Shown piece by piece: positions 55,435 to 63,911 of a DNA stretch of 64,000 bases. Under the pieces are notes generated by a model. That model had not been told where the DNA came from and made no database searches. It saw only the letters and a list, made by a program, of their open reading frames with translations. Source of the stretch: Cupriavidus sp. 2SB (GTDB lineage: Bacteria > Pseudomonadota > Gammaproteobacteria > Burkholderiales > Burkholderiaceae); the NCBI RefSeq assembly GCF_005503625.1, contig NZ_SCMX01000006.1, positions 62,001-126,000 on the forward strand, in the 5' to 3' direction. Made by a program: the position numbers and the translations under genes. Every line of letters begins with the position of its first letter. Position 1 is the stretch's first letter.

Positions 55435-56313
55435 ATGCAAAAACATCCTCAACCTCACGCCGCAGAAGCCGGCACCCCTCCCTCCACCAATATCCCAGCT
55501 CAGGCTGGGCCGATTTTGAAGTGGCCCGGTGGCAAGACCCAGTTGCTGCCCATGCTCCGAGAACTGCTGCCCGCCGGAAATCGCCTCGTAGAGCCGTTTC
55601 TTGGCGGTGCCAGCGTGTTTCTCGGAACAGATTTTCCGAGCTATCTGCTGCTCGATGCGCACGCAGACCTCATCGGCATGTACAAGCAGATTGTCCAGCA
55701 ACCCGAGCGCGTCATCGAGCTAGCACGACCGCTGTTCTCCCCACATGCTGCGAACGAAGAGATCTACTCCTTCGTCCGGGATGCATTCAATCGAGCTAGC
55801 CCAGCCGACGTTCGCGCCGCCTACTTCCTGTATCTCAACAAGTTCGGATTCAATGGACTTTCTCGATACTCGGCCAAGGGCAACTTCAATGTGCCATGGA
55901 ATCGCTCCGCCAAGACTCCGGCGTTGCCGGAAGATAATATTCGAGCGTTCAGTCAACGGGCGCGAGAAATGGCGGTCATCGTGCAAGGCGACTTCACCGA
56001 TGCGTTCAAACTCGCGGTGCCCGGAGACGTCATCTACTGTGACCCACCGTATGTGGATCGTGAGGACGCGCCATCTTTTACGAAATACACTGCCGAAGGG
56101 TTCCCGCGAGAACGTCAGTGGGAATTGGCAGATTTGGCGCGCGCCACGGCGACACGAGGCATTCCTGTGGTCATCTCAAATCACCTGACCGGCGAGACGC
56201 GGGAGCTCTATCGCGATGCTGAGTGTCACGAAGTCGAAGTACGCCGGTCTGTGGCAGCCAGGGCGGGCGCTCGCAGGAAGGTTTCCGAAGGAATCTTCGT
56301 CTTCAAGGCTTAG
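55435..56313 (+). CDS. Solitary D12-class N6-adenine DNA methyltransferase
   Basis: A 292-residue methyltransferase of the Dam/D12 class. Motif I region LKWPGGKTQLLPML near the start binds AdoMet; EPFLGGASVFLG follows; the catalytic DPPY is in IYCDPPYVDRED. The layout agrees with Dam or phage-type enzymes that methylate adenine, often in GATC. No restriction gene is next to it. A start at ATG 55390 is also open. A perfect 7-bp inverted repeat, GAGGATG and CATCCTC, encloses the chosen start codon and could fold over it in the mRNA. Confidence 0.85.
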   Translation: MQKHPQPHAAEAGTPPSTNIPAQAGPILKWPGGKTQLLPMLRELLPAGNRLVEPFLGGASVFLGTDFPSYLLLDAHADLIGMYKQIVQQPERVIELARPLFSPHAANEEIYSFVRDAFNRASPADVRAAYFLYLNKFGFNGLSRYSAKGNFNVPWNRSAKTPALPEDNIRAFSQRAREMAVIVQGDFTDAFKLAVPGDVIYCDPPYVDREDAPSFTKYTAEGFPRERQWELADLARATATRGIPVVISNHLTGETRELYRDAECHEVEVRRSVAARAGARRKVSEGIFVFKA

Positions 56314-56324
56314 GTGGCTAGCCC

Positions 56325-56606
56325 CTAGACTGCTTCAGCCGGCTTCTGACAAAGCACAATCGCAGTTGACGTCTCGAATGAGTCACTGTCCAGCTTGACA
56401 AGACCCCGACGGATCATCGCCGAGACACTGCACCAAGGAATGAACTCATCAATGTTACGTGCAGCATTGAAAACGCGGACATACCCCGTGAACCTTCCAG
56501 ATAGCGGAGACACCTGCAATATCGCTTTGTGCCCTTGCTTTAGGCTTGCCAAGACCATTTTTTGGCGTTCCGTGATGTTGTCCGGCCGCTTGATGAGTGC
56601 TGGCAC
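56325..56606 (-). CDS. Small hypothetical protein, convergent with the methyltransferase
   Basis: A 93-residue protein. GTG 56606 is chosen because AGGAGG stands six bases before it, a near-ideal ribosome site; the frame is open further. The sequence ends DSDSFETSTAIVLCQKPAEAV and has VRVFNAARNIDEFIPWCSVS in the middle. The charged start, ITERQKMVLASL, may be a helix. No family is recognised. It stops eleven bases from the methyltransferase gene. Confidence 0.55.
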   Translation of the reverse strand: MPALIKRPDNITERQKMVLASLKQGHKAILQVSPLSGRFTGYVRVFNAARNIDEFIPWCSVSAMIRRGLVKLDSDSFETSTAIVLCQKPAEAV

Positions 56607-56876
56607 TCCGCTCCTCCTAGACAGGCTCGTGTAGCCCAGAAATATGCCAAACTGGGCTACGTCGACAATACCCGTTTGGGTGAGCAAGGCAAAATGAATG
56701 CACTCACTGATATCGCTTCGTTGGCCATTTTTTGCGCTTCACCATGGCAGCGCAGTCGCCTGTCGTTCCAGATGCAGCCGACGCATGACGAGGAATAGTG
56801 TTGGTGGCGAGCGCAAGGCATGGCCCAGTTCTGCCTGGTCGCCACCATCGTGCGCTCCGTGGAAACCACTCGCTGT

Positions 56877-57368
56877 CTATTTCTCAAACTTCAACGACAT
56901 GTGTCGCCGTGCCTTGCGAAGTGCGTTGACGTCGCCTGCTGCCAAGGCCGGGCCTTTAAATTCCCCTGCCCGGATCCGCGACAGTACCCGCTCCGCATTA
57001 GTCACGCAGTCAACCTCCGCTGGCTTCGCTTCGATTTCGGCCAACAATGCGTTGATGTGCGACTTGCTTTGCGCGAGTCGCCTCTCCAGCGCTTCAATGT
57101 CCCGCACCTTGTTGCGGAGCGTCTCGAGCAGCGAGTCATGGACCCACAGTGTCAAGTCGGGTGGAAGCACCGCGCGAATCTCATCGAGCGTAAATCCTGC
57201 GTGTTGCGCAGTCGCGATCAGGTCGAGGATCAGGACCGTTTGCGGTGGATAGGTGCGATAGCCGTTTGCCTGACGTTCGACCTTCAACAAGCCGATGTCC
57301 TCGTAAAAGCGGATTCTCGAAGTAGCGAGGCCAGTGCGTTCCGCCAGTTCCCCAATCCTCATGTTCAT
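56877..57368 (-). CDS. MerR-family transcriptional regulator
   Basis: A 163-residue MerR regulator. The N-terminal helix-turn-helix and wing are MRIGELAERTGLATSRIRFY and LLKVERQANGYRTY; a long coiled coil for dimerisation follows (residues about 85-125). One cysteine is present near the C-terminal end, and no paired metal-binding cysteines, so a small organic or redox signal is more likely than a metal. A 31-bp MerR-type box lies before this gene and a near copy before the Old Yellow Enzyme gene at 57604. It probably activates both. Confidence 0.88.
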   Translation of the reverse strand: MNMRIGELAERTGLATSRIRFYEDIGLLKVERQANGYRTYPPQTVLILDLIATAQHAGFTLDEIRAVLPPDLTLWVHDSLLETLRNKVRDIEALERRLAQSKSHINALLAEIEAKPAEVDCVTNAERVLSRIRAGEFKGPALAAGDVNALRKARRHMSLKFEK

Positions 57369-57417
57369 TGCTGACCTCTCTCGATAGCTGATGCACCCGA
57401 GGTGCCTTCAACCGACA

Positions 57418-57448
57418 CTCTAAGGTTAAAGTCAACCTTAAGGTCAAG
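57418..57448 (-). promoter_or_regulatory. MerR box before the merR gene
   Basis: On the minus strand TTGACC (-35 type) is followed by the dyad TAAGGTT-GACTTT-AACCTTA, with a long spacer as usual for MerR-activated promoters. It matches the site at 58867 in 26 of 31 positions. Confidence 0.8.
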
Positions 57449-57603
57449 TCTCTCCTGCGCATAGTGCGTTCCAGCCCCATGCTTGGCGGCCCGTGCGGCG
57501 CTGACATCTCTCCCAGAGCTCGTGTGGCAGTGATTGTCAGTAGACCGTGCGCGGGCGCTCGGAATGTGTCGACAGCGGCTTGATAAATTGTGTGCTCGGT
57601 CTG

Positions 57604-58839
57604 TCAGCCATGACCGCGCAGGGTCATCCAGCGTCGGTACTGGCGGGCGCGGCGTGCGTCGGACAATTGCTGCAGGATCAGCGCGCGCAGTGCCGATACC
57701 TTCGGATTGGTCGCCTTGCCGCGACTGAGCTTGCGTAGTTGGAACTTGACTGCCGCCATATTGGCCAGTGAGGCCAGTGGCTTGTTCTTCCACGTGATTG
57801 GCGATAACGCGGGAGCGCTGTCTTTACCGGCGCGCCAATCGCGTGGCAGATTGGGATCGATCGCCAGAGCAGTGCCGATACCAACCATGTCCACGCCGCT
57901 CCTGACTACTTCCTCGACTATCGGCCAACGGCGGATGCCGCCCGTGACCATCACTGGCATCTTCGCCACCACCCGAATGTCGCGGGCGAACTCTAGAAAG
58001 TAGGCCTCGCGGGCAAGCGTACTGCCGTCGCGTGCGTCGCCTTGCATGGCCGGCGCTTCATAGCTGCCTCCCGACAGCTCGACCAGATCGACAGCCAACG
58101 CATTGAGCAGTTGCACAACCTGTCGGGCATCTTCCGCGCTGACTCCGCCCCGCTGAAAGTCTGCCGAGTTCAGCTTGACGGCAACCGCGAAATCAGGCGA
58201 CACCGCGGCGCGTACGGCCTTGACGATCTCGATGAGCAGCCGAGCGCGGTTCTTCAGCGAGCCACCCCACTCATCCGTCCTCTGGTTGCTCAGAGGCGAG
58301 AGGAACTGGCTTAGCAGATATCCATGTGCCGCATGAAGCTCGACGCCCGTGAAACCGGCCTGTTCGCCCAGTTGAGCCGTGTGAGCAAAACGCCGAATCA
58401 CATCCTCGATGACTCTGTGCGTCATCGCCTTTGGCGAGTTGAAATGCTTAGACATGTTGCCCAAGTTCAAAGGCACAGCAGACGGAGCCCAAGTGAGCTG
58501 CCCCAGATTGGCGGGCATCTGGCGGCCGGGATGGTTGATCTGCAACCAGATCTGCGCCTTGTTGGCTCTTCCGACCTCCGCCCAGCGCTTGAACCGGTCC
58601 AGGTGCCTGGCATCTTCCAATACCACGCCTCCAGGCCCCGTCATGGCGCGGCTGTCCACCATCACGTTGCCAGTGATAAGAAGACCTGCGCCTCCCTCTG
58701 CCCAAGCCCTGTAGAGCTGAATCAGCTCCTCGGAGGGCGCGTGGTCCTCGTCTGCCATGTTTTCTTCCATGGCGGCTTTGGCGATGCGGTTCGGAATCGT
58801 CGAACCATTGGGGAGTGCAAGCTTTTCGAAGACGTTCAT
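57604..58839 (-). CDS. Old Yellow Enzyme family NADH:flavin oxidoreductase
   Basis: A 411-residue flavoenzyme of the OYE family. The N-terminus LPNGSTIPNRIAKAAMEENM, the active-site GVELHAAHGYLLSQFLSPL with the conserved His pair, and LSGGSYEAP are seen. These enzymes reduce activated C=C bonds of enals, enones, quinones or nitro compounds. The closest pattern is the NADH oxidase-like subgroup. A MerR box stands upstream, so the gene seems to be switched on by the regulator encoded just downstream, perhaps as a reply to electrophiles. Confidence 0.88.
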   Translation of the reverse strand: MNVFEKLALPNGSTIPNRIAKAAMEENMADEDHAPSEELIQLYRAWAEGGAGLLITGNVMVDSRAMTGPGGVVLEDARHLDRFKRWAEVGRANKAQIWLQINHPGRQMPANLGQLTWAPSAVPLNLGNMSKHFNSPKAMTHRVIEDVIRRFAHTAQLGEQAGFTGVELHAAHGYLLSQFLSPLSNQRTDEWGGSLKNRARLLIEIVKAVRAAVSPDFAVAVKLNSADFQRGGVSAEDARQVVQLLNALAVDLVELSGGSYEAPAMQGDARDGSTLAREAYFLEFARDIRVVAKMPVMVTGGIRRWPIVEEVVRSGVDMVGIGTALAIDPNLPRDWRAGKDSAPALSPITWKNKPLASLANMAAVKFQLRKLSRGKATNPKVSALRALILQQLSDARRARQYRRWMTLRGHG

Positions 58840-58866
58840 GGGGTCACCTCATTGATCGTGCTTCGA

Positions 58867-58897
58867 CTCTAAGATTAAAGTCAGCTTGAAGGTCAAC
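58867..58897 (-). promoter_or_regulatory. MerR box before the Old Yellow Enzyme gene
   Basis: Minus-strand reading: TTGACCTTCAAGCTGACTTT then AATCTTAGAG. It has the same layout as the box at 57418, 28 bases before the gene start. Confidence 0.8.
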
Positions 58898-59051
58898 CCC
58901 ATTCTTTACGCGACTGCGGTCATCTATCAACATGAAATGCTCTTCGAGTATTTCTTCTTGCGCCAAGCAGTCGCCACTCGCAGCGCCAATAGGACGATGA
59001 TGAGCAAAGGGAGCTGCAACCCTTCACTCCGTAAAGCAAACGCGAAGCACG

Positions 59052-59579
59052 TCACGCCTCTCCGACGACAATGAGACGGCTGCAGTCAAGACCCGCCTGC
59101 GCGCAAAGCGACCGATAAATGGTGAGGATTGCATGCGCGTCGAGGACCGCTGTGACATTCTGCTGCCCATCCAAATTAACATTGGCCCCCCAAATGGCAA
59201 ACCATGTCAGCATTGACCCCTCTTGGTCCTCAGGCGCATGTAGCGTGTGCACGGAGCTAGCGGGTTCGAACAAATAGGAACCGGGAGTATTAACCTGATT
59301 GGGGCTTTCTAGGTAATGCCAACTCCCCTCAAGCGTTACCGCGAGCACCATGCCTGTGTGGAAATGAGTGGGGACCGTTGTTCCGGGCCGAAGGCGGGTA
59401 CGATTGATCCACATGCCGACATTGAGGTCGACATGGAGAAGTTGCAATTCGACACCCTCGGCAACTTCGACGAAGGGCACTTCGTTGATGCCAATGTGCG
59501 TTGTTTCCGCTCCGATGGCAAAGCCGACGGGGAAAACGCCGATATGACTTTCGTTGTGTGACGCAATCTCTTGATTCAT
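59052..59579 (-). CDS. Cupin-domain protein, dihydroxyacetophenone dioxygenase-like
   Basis: A 175-residue protein of the cupin fold. The metal-binding part is PGTTVPTHFHTGMVLAVTLE with two His and a Glu-like position, then FEPASSVHTLHAP with the last His. The pattern is similar to 2,4'-dihydroxyacetophenone dioxygenases and ChrR-type cupins. AAAGGAGAAGAC is an excellent ribosome site before ATG 59579. It lies on the same strand as an SDR and a hydrolase, 91 bases downstream of the SDR. Substrate unknown. Confidence 0.78.
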   Translation of the reverse strand: MNQEIASHNESHIGVFPVGFAIGAETTHIGINEVPFVEVAEGVELQLLHVDLNVGMWINRTRLRPGTTVPTHFHTGMVLAVTLEGSWHYLESPNQVNTPGSYLFEPASSVHTLHAPEDQEGSMLTWFAIWGANVNLDGQQNVTAVLDAHAILTIYRSLCAQAGLDCSRLIVVGEA

Positions 59580-59670
59580 GTCTTCTCCTTTTTTTAATAT
59601 TCCGATTTGATCAACTAAGTCGATCACCTAAAGTCTGATTATTTATAGCCAAGCGAAGCTCGAATCCGCG

Positions 59671-60504
59671 TTATCGGTAGCTCGCCAGATCAATCGCCTC
59701 TGTGATGTTTTTTTGCTTAAATCCAAATTTTTCAATAACACCTCGGAACAACCCAGGAGCTCGCACAGGAAGGTTGTTCGAGGAGGGAATCACGATCGTT
59801 TGACTGCGCCGCTCGATGCCGCGAACAATTCCGTCGACCACCACTTCAGGGGTGATCGACTTGAAAAATAGGCTCTTATTTCCCTCCCAGAGCTTGAGAC
59901 CAGCGGGGTCGGCGTGCATGTTCGCCAACATGGCCGTATTGACGAACGTCGGGTGAACGCTTCCGACACCGACGCCCAGATGTTTCACCTCCATTCGGAT
60001 GCTGTTGCACAGAGCCCAGACGCCGGCTTTGCTGGCGGTGTAAGACGCTTGCAACGGCGAGTGAAAGAATGCCGCCAGGGAAGAAACACCGAGCAGATAC
60101 CCTTTTTCCCGCTGAACGTATGGAAGCCCAGCGCGGAACGTTCGCCAAACGCCATTCAGATTGATGTCGATGACACGTTCGAAGGTCTTGGGATCGGTCT
60201 TAGCCATAGGTGCCACAACTTCGACGCCAGCGTTGGCAATCACGACGTCGATACGTCCAAAATGATTGGCGGCGCCTTCCATGGCGAGGCTAAGGTCCTC
60301 AAATGATCGGACGTCAGCGCGCCAACCCTTCGCATGATTTTCCCCGCCCAAATCTTCCGCCTGTTTGTTGACAGCATCCTGATCCAGATCAAACAAAGCA
60401 AGGCGAGCGCCACGTGCCCGAAGCTGACTCGCGAGCCCAGATCCAAGACCGCCGGTTGATCCCGTGATGGCAACTACGCGGCCAGCAAAATTGAAATTTG
60501 GCAC
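59671..60504 (-). CDS. Short-chain dehydrogenase/reductase
   Basis: A 277-residue classical SDR. Cofactor motif TGSTGGLGSGLASQL; then NAGVEV; catalytic Ser in GVSSLAAFF and YTASKAG. I prefer GTG 60504 as start, with GGAGAG just before it; the frame reaches back to a TTG at 60549 that overlaps the hydrolase stop. It probably belongs with the hydrolase and the cupin in one operon. Substrate not evident. Confidence 0.82.
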   Translation of the reverse strand: MPNFNFAGRVVAITGSTGGLGSGLASQLRARGARLALFDLDQDAVNKQAEDLGGENHAKGWRADVRSFEDLSLAMEGAANHFGRIDVVIANAGVEVVAPMAKTDPKTFERVIDINLNGVWRTFRAGLPYVQREKGYLLGVSSLAAFFHSPLQASYTASKAGVWALCNSIRMEVKHLGVGVGSVHPTFVNTAMLANMHADPAGLKLWEGNKSLFFKSITPEVVVDGIVRGIERRSQTIVIPSSNNLPVRAPGLFRGVIEKFGFKQKNITEAIDLASYR

Positions 60505-60545
60505 TTCTCTCTCCAATATTTTATGGAAATTTTTGGAACTAACGA

Positions 60546-61454
60546 TCAACTGGCGGAAGGCATCGGGACGTTACGCCGAAGAAATGCCAGCTGATCGGCG
60601 ATGACTCGCTCAAATGGTTCGCCGACGTAGATGTCGAAGTGCCCTTCGCGATATAGATTGATCTGAGCTTTAGGGGCGTTCAGTGCGTGCTTGATGGTTG
60701 CCTTCGATGGCGCAATCGTGTCGGGCTCACAAACGCAAAAGAGGACGGGACATGCGAGCTCGCGGGCTTTGCGACCAGGGAAGGAATTGACGATACGCAA
60801 GGCCACGCGTGCAGCGACTTTGTTCGTAAAATTCAAGTCTGTCGGCACTAGTTGCAGATAGCCGGCCAGGGCGTCATTCGCTGTCATCAGCCCGGCCGAG
60901 TGTGGCTTACCTGCAAGCGCAACAAGGAGCGGCTTGGCCCCAAACCATGCCCCCACTTGATCCATGATGGCCAAGGCCGTCACCTGAATGGAAGAAACGG
61001 GACTCGACGCCATCGCCGATGCAAGTCCATCGGTAAACGGACATTGCGAAATGACGGCGACCACCTGCTTGTTGTTAGCTCCTGTAGCGATAACATGCCC
61101 GCCGGCAAACGATGTGCCCCACAGAACAACCTTACTTCCATCCACTTCGGGTTGCTTCTGTATGAAGTCGATCGCCGCCTGCCAATCCTCGCGCTGCTTC
61201 TTGATGTCCAGTAGTTGACGGGGCTGCCCTTCGCTGTCGCCGAAGTGGCGATAGTCGAATACGAGGCAGGCATAGCCTGCTGCTTGGAAACGTTCTGCGT
61301 AGGCGGAGAGGCGCATTGCGCGAACCGCACCTAGCCCGTGCCCCATCACAATCACGGGGGCTGGTTGCTGCTTCCCGTCAGGCAGGTAGAGCCATGCGCT
61401 GCATTTCTGGCCTCCAGACGGAAAAGTGACGTCTAACCGGTCTGCTGTGGTCAT
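60546..61454 (-). CDS. Alpha/beta hydrolase
   Basis: A 302-residue cytoplasmic hydrolase of the dienelactone-hydrolase/YqkD-like branch. Oxyanion region VIVMGHGLGAVRAM, nucleophile elbow WGTSFAGGHV, acid in CEPDTIAPS and catalytic His in YREGHFDIYVGEPFE. No signal peptide. It is the first gene of the set that includes the SDR and cupin. A large palindrome just before it resembles the DNA before the tetR gene at 62656, so both seem to be under the same TetR repressor. Confidence 0.85.
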   Translation of the reverse strand: MTTADRLDVTFPSGGQKCSAWLYLPDGKQQPAPVIVMGHGLGAVRAMRLSAYAERFQAAGYACLVFDYRHFGDSEGQPRQLLDIKKQREDWQAAIDFIQKQPEVDGSKVVLWGTSFAGGHVIATGANNKQVVAVISQCPFTDGLASAMASSPVSSIQVTALAIMDQVGAWFGAKPLLVALAGKPHSAGLMTANDALAGYLQLVPTDLNFTNKVAARVALRIVNSFPGRKARELACPVLFCVCEPDTIAPSKATIKHALNAPKAQINLYREGHFDIYVGEPFERVIADQLAFLRRNVPMPSAS

Positions 61455-61457
61455 GTG

Positions 61458-61497
61458 TATATAGAGTTAGCTCCAATGTTGTAATTAACTCTATATA
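61458..61497. promoter_or_regulatory. TetR-type operator before the hydrolase operon
   Basis: TATAGAGTTA and TAACTCTATA are perfect arms, extended to 12 bases, with a 16-base centre holding CTCCAATGTTG. The same centre, TTA(A/G)CTCCAATGTTG, occurs upstream of tetR at 62690. Confidence 0.7.
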
Positions 61498-61500
61498 TGG

Positions 61501-62020
61501 GGCATATTACAGTCAAGTACATGAAATCCCTTACTCGCACACAGCACCCCACAACGATGAGGGTCGGTGCTGGCGGCAACACGAAATGGGGTGATCATGC
61601 TTGCCACCTAGCGAGAGAGCGAGAGACGGCCTGTTGACCCGCCAGCGCTCCTGAAGTTACTCACGCAGGACGGATTGCTCCCCCCAAAAAAGGGACCTCG
61701 AGCCAGGGGACAAAGTGTGGGCAGCGCAGACGATCAGCGCTCAAACAGATCGACCATGACAGCCGGAATCGATCTCGAAGAGATTTAGATGTGAACTTCG
61801 TTGAGTTCTAGTAAGACTCACACAATTGCCATGCAGGGCCATAGGCCATAGCGGGCGCACGCATAGCCCGCAGGCAGAACATGCGGAGCGTAGGACCTGC
61901 AGCTTTTAGGGCACTAGGCCTTGCTCGCAATTTACAAGGGTACGCAGACAGGGAAAGTAGCCCGCCTACTTGAGGAATGCTCTATTCCTTCTACGTCCCT
62001 AAACGGTGAGGTTAGTTCTT
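61501..62020. other. Gap between the hydrolase operon and the tetR gene
   Basis: About 520 bases without a gene that I can support. Several short frames are present with no ribosome site. It may hold worn remains of a mobile element, but nothing readable was found. Confidence 0.4.
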
Positions 62021-62656
62021 TTAATTTTGCTTGCTGCCCTTTGGGGATTGCAGGCCTTGTCGGATCAAAGTAATAGCGGTATCGATTACCCTGTCCCTCA
62101 TATTGTCATCAATGCGAAGTGAATCAGTACGTACAGCAAGATTCAGTACGCCATTCATCATCCCCCACATGGCAATCGCTGCTGCCTCCGCATCAAGTCC
62201 CTCTTCGGCCTCTCCGGCCTGGACGGCCTCCCGCAAAGCTGCGGCCAACCTTCCAGTTTGCTCTCGAATAAGGCCGACAACGCGGCTTATAGACGCAGGA
62301 TCATCAGGTGGATTAGACATCACCCGAAATTGATGTGGACGTTCTAGCGCAAAACGTACATAGGCAACGCCGGCGCGCTCAATCCGCTCATTTGCAGTGC
62401 CCTGACTATCGTAGGCCTCATCAACGAACTTCCTGTTTTCTTCAAGCGCCAGCTCGGTAATGGCCAAAAGAAGCGCAGGCTTGCCGCCGACCCGATTGTA
62501 GACAGTCTGCAATGCTACATCTGCGCGCCTAGCCACTTCTTCAGTGGTGAGCGCTGCAGCACCTTGTTCAGCAACCAGCGCAGCGGCTACGTCAATGATG
62601 CTTCGCCGCATCTCGGCTGCACGGCGCTGGGTGCGCGTAAGTGGCTTCGAATTCAT
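62021..62656 (-). CDS. TetR-family transcriptional repressor
   Basis: A 211-residue TetR regulator. ATG 62656 gives a short basic lead, then the helix-turn-helix ALTTEEVARRADVALQTVYNRV at about residues 38-59. The C-terminal ligand domain contains AIAMWGMMNGVLNLAV. A palindrome TTGGAATTAACTCCAA lies 27 bases upstream, and shares sequence with the operator before the hydrolase gene. It therefore likely represses itself and the hydrolase-SDR-cupin set. The frame open to 62821 is a chance extension through the operator. Confidence 0.87.
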   Translation of the reverse strand: MNSKPLTRTQRRAAEMRRSIIDVAAALVAEQGAAALTTEEVARRADVALQTVYNRVGGKPALLLAITELALEENRKFVDEAYDSQGTANERIERAGVAYVRFALERPHQFRVMSNPPDDPASISRVVGLIREQTGRLAAALREAVQAGEAEEGLDAEAAAIAMWGMMNGVLNLAVRTDSLRIDDNMRDRVIDTAITLIRQGLQSPKGSKQN

Positions 62657-62682
62657 GCGTTTGACTCTACCACACTCCATTG

Positions 62683-62698
62683 TTGGAATTAACTCCAA
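62683..62698. promoter_or_regulatory. Operator before tetR
   Basis: TTGGAATTAACTCCAA, near-perfect palindrome followed by TGTTGG. It shares TTAACTCCAATGTTG with the site near 61467 apart from one base. Confidence 0.65.
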
Positions 62699-62828
62699 TG
62701 TTGGTGGGCGCCCGGTGAAGTCTTTTTTGACAGACACCAGTTGTCCACGACAACAATCGAGAGTTCGTACCGAACAACGGTCTGTGGTGAGGCGGCGGTG
62801 CAATTCAGTCGACCGAGACATGGCAGAT

Positions 62829-63021
62829 CCTGGTCTGCTAGCCGGTGTTTAAGTTCGCCGACCATTCGCTCCATCGGCAATCGGTCATCTACGCACGTGA
62901 GCGTGTGGAACTCGACCGCTCGCTGATTGCATTTGCGAACGACTTGGTTGGCAACCGTGTGGCAGACACGCCTCGACCGGTCGGCGCTTCTCCTTACGGT
63001 GAAAGTCTCGTTTTCCGTTGA
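62829..63021 (+). pseudogene. Remnant of an IS66-type TnpC transposase
   Basis: The plus strand reads PGLLAGV, a stop, then after a frame change KFADHSLHRQSVIYARERVE and LDRSLIA. This matches the IS66 transposase stretch with KFADHLPLYRQ. Only about 60 codons are left and the rest has decayed, so no active element is present. Confidence 0.7.
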
Positions 63022-63140
63022 AGCGAACACGGATCACCCATTGGGGGCGCTTCGTGCTCGCGGATGAACTGGTTCGTCGCCGTTCTCGACTACCCAACCT
63101 GCATTACCCGACAGTCCGGCCAAGATACGCCTGCCTGCCC

Positions 63141-63911
63141 TCACTGGAAGTTATTCTTCCATTCGCGAAGCGCGGCGAATACCGACACATCATCGACTGC
63201 ATCTGCCATGCGTCCAGCTACTGCCGCCCGTACCGCTGCATGACGGGAGCGCAGGAAAGGATTAACCTGCAATTCCAGCCCCAGCCGGCTGGGGACGGTA
63301 GGCTGGCCATTTGCGCGAAGTAATTCACATTGCTGCCTGTAGTGGGCTAGCGCATGGTTGGTAGGTTCCACTGTCTGTGCAAAACGCAAGTTGCTCAGCG
63401 TGTATTCATGGGCGCAGCAAACTTCAGTTTGCGGTGGAAGCCTTGCCAGCTTGTCGAGCGAAGCGAGCATCTGTGCGGGTGTCCCTTCGAACAACCTTCC
63501 GCAGCCACCAGAAAATAGCGTATCACCGCAAAACAGCACGGGCGAACCTGCCATCTCGTCAATGTAGTAGGCAATATGCCCCGCTGTATGGCCCGGCACT
63601 TCGATCACAACAAGTTGCTGCCCCAGCACCTCAAGCCGATCGCCTTCCCGCAATCGCTGCGCGGGCTCGGGAATGGACTCCAGAAACGGACCATAGACGG
63701 CAGCGCCGGTGTGTAGCCGCAACGTTTCCACCCCACCTGTGTGGTCCAGATGGTGGTGCGTTATCAGTATTCCTACCAAGACCAGTTCATGCAGCTTGAG
63801 GTAATCCAGCACCACTTGAGCATCACCAGGGTCTACTGCCCACGCTTGTCGCTCGTCATGCATTACCCAAATGTAGTTGTCGGCAAACGCGTGAAGAGGT
63901 AATAGCGTCAT
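63141..63911 (-). CDS. gloB: Hydroxyacylglutathione hydrolase (glyoxalase II)
   Basis: A 256-residue metallo-beta-lactamase-fold enzyme that splits S-lactoylglutathione to lactate and glutathione, the second step of methylglyoxal removal. The metal site is THHHLDHTGG; other ligands are in VPGHTAGHIAYY and CGDTLFSGGCGRLFEG; the glutathione side has CCAHEYTLSN. The C-terminal block with NPFLRSRHAAVR is diagnostic of glyoxalase II. ATG 63911 overlaps the stop of the preceding gene by one base, so the two are coupled. Confidence 0.93.
   Translation of the reverse strand: MTLLPLHAFADNYIWVMHDERQAWAVDPGDAQVVLDYLKLHELVLVGILITHHHLDHTGGVETLRLHTGAAVYGPFLESIPEPAQRLREGDRLEVLGQQLVVIEVPGHTAGHIAYYIDEMAGSPVLFCGDTLFSGGCGRLFEGTPAQMLASLDKLARLPPQTEVCCAHEYTLSNLRFAQTVEPTNHALAHYRQQCELLRANGQPTVPSRLGLELQVNPFLRSRHAAVRAAVAGRMADAVDDVSVFAALREWKNNFQ

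Noticed and set aside
62689-63030. 113-residue minus-strand frame over the IS66 remnant
   Set aside because: The plus strand of the same bases gives a clear IS66 transposase match; the minus-strand frame is a shadow.
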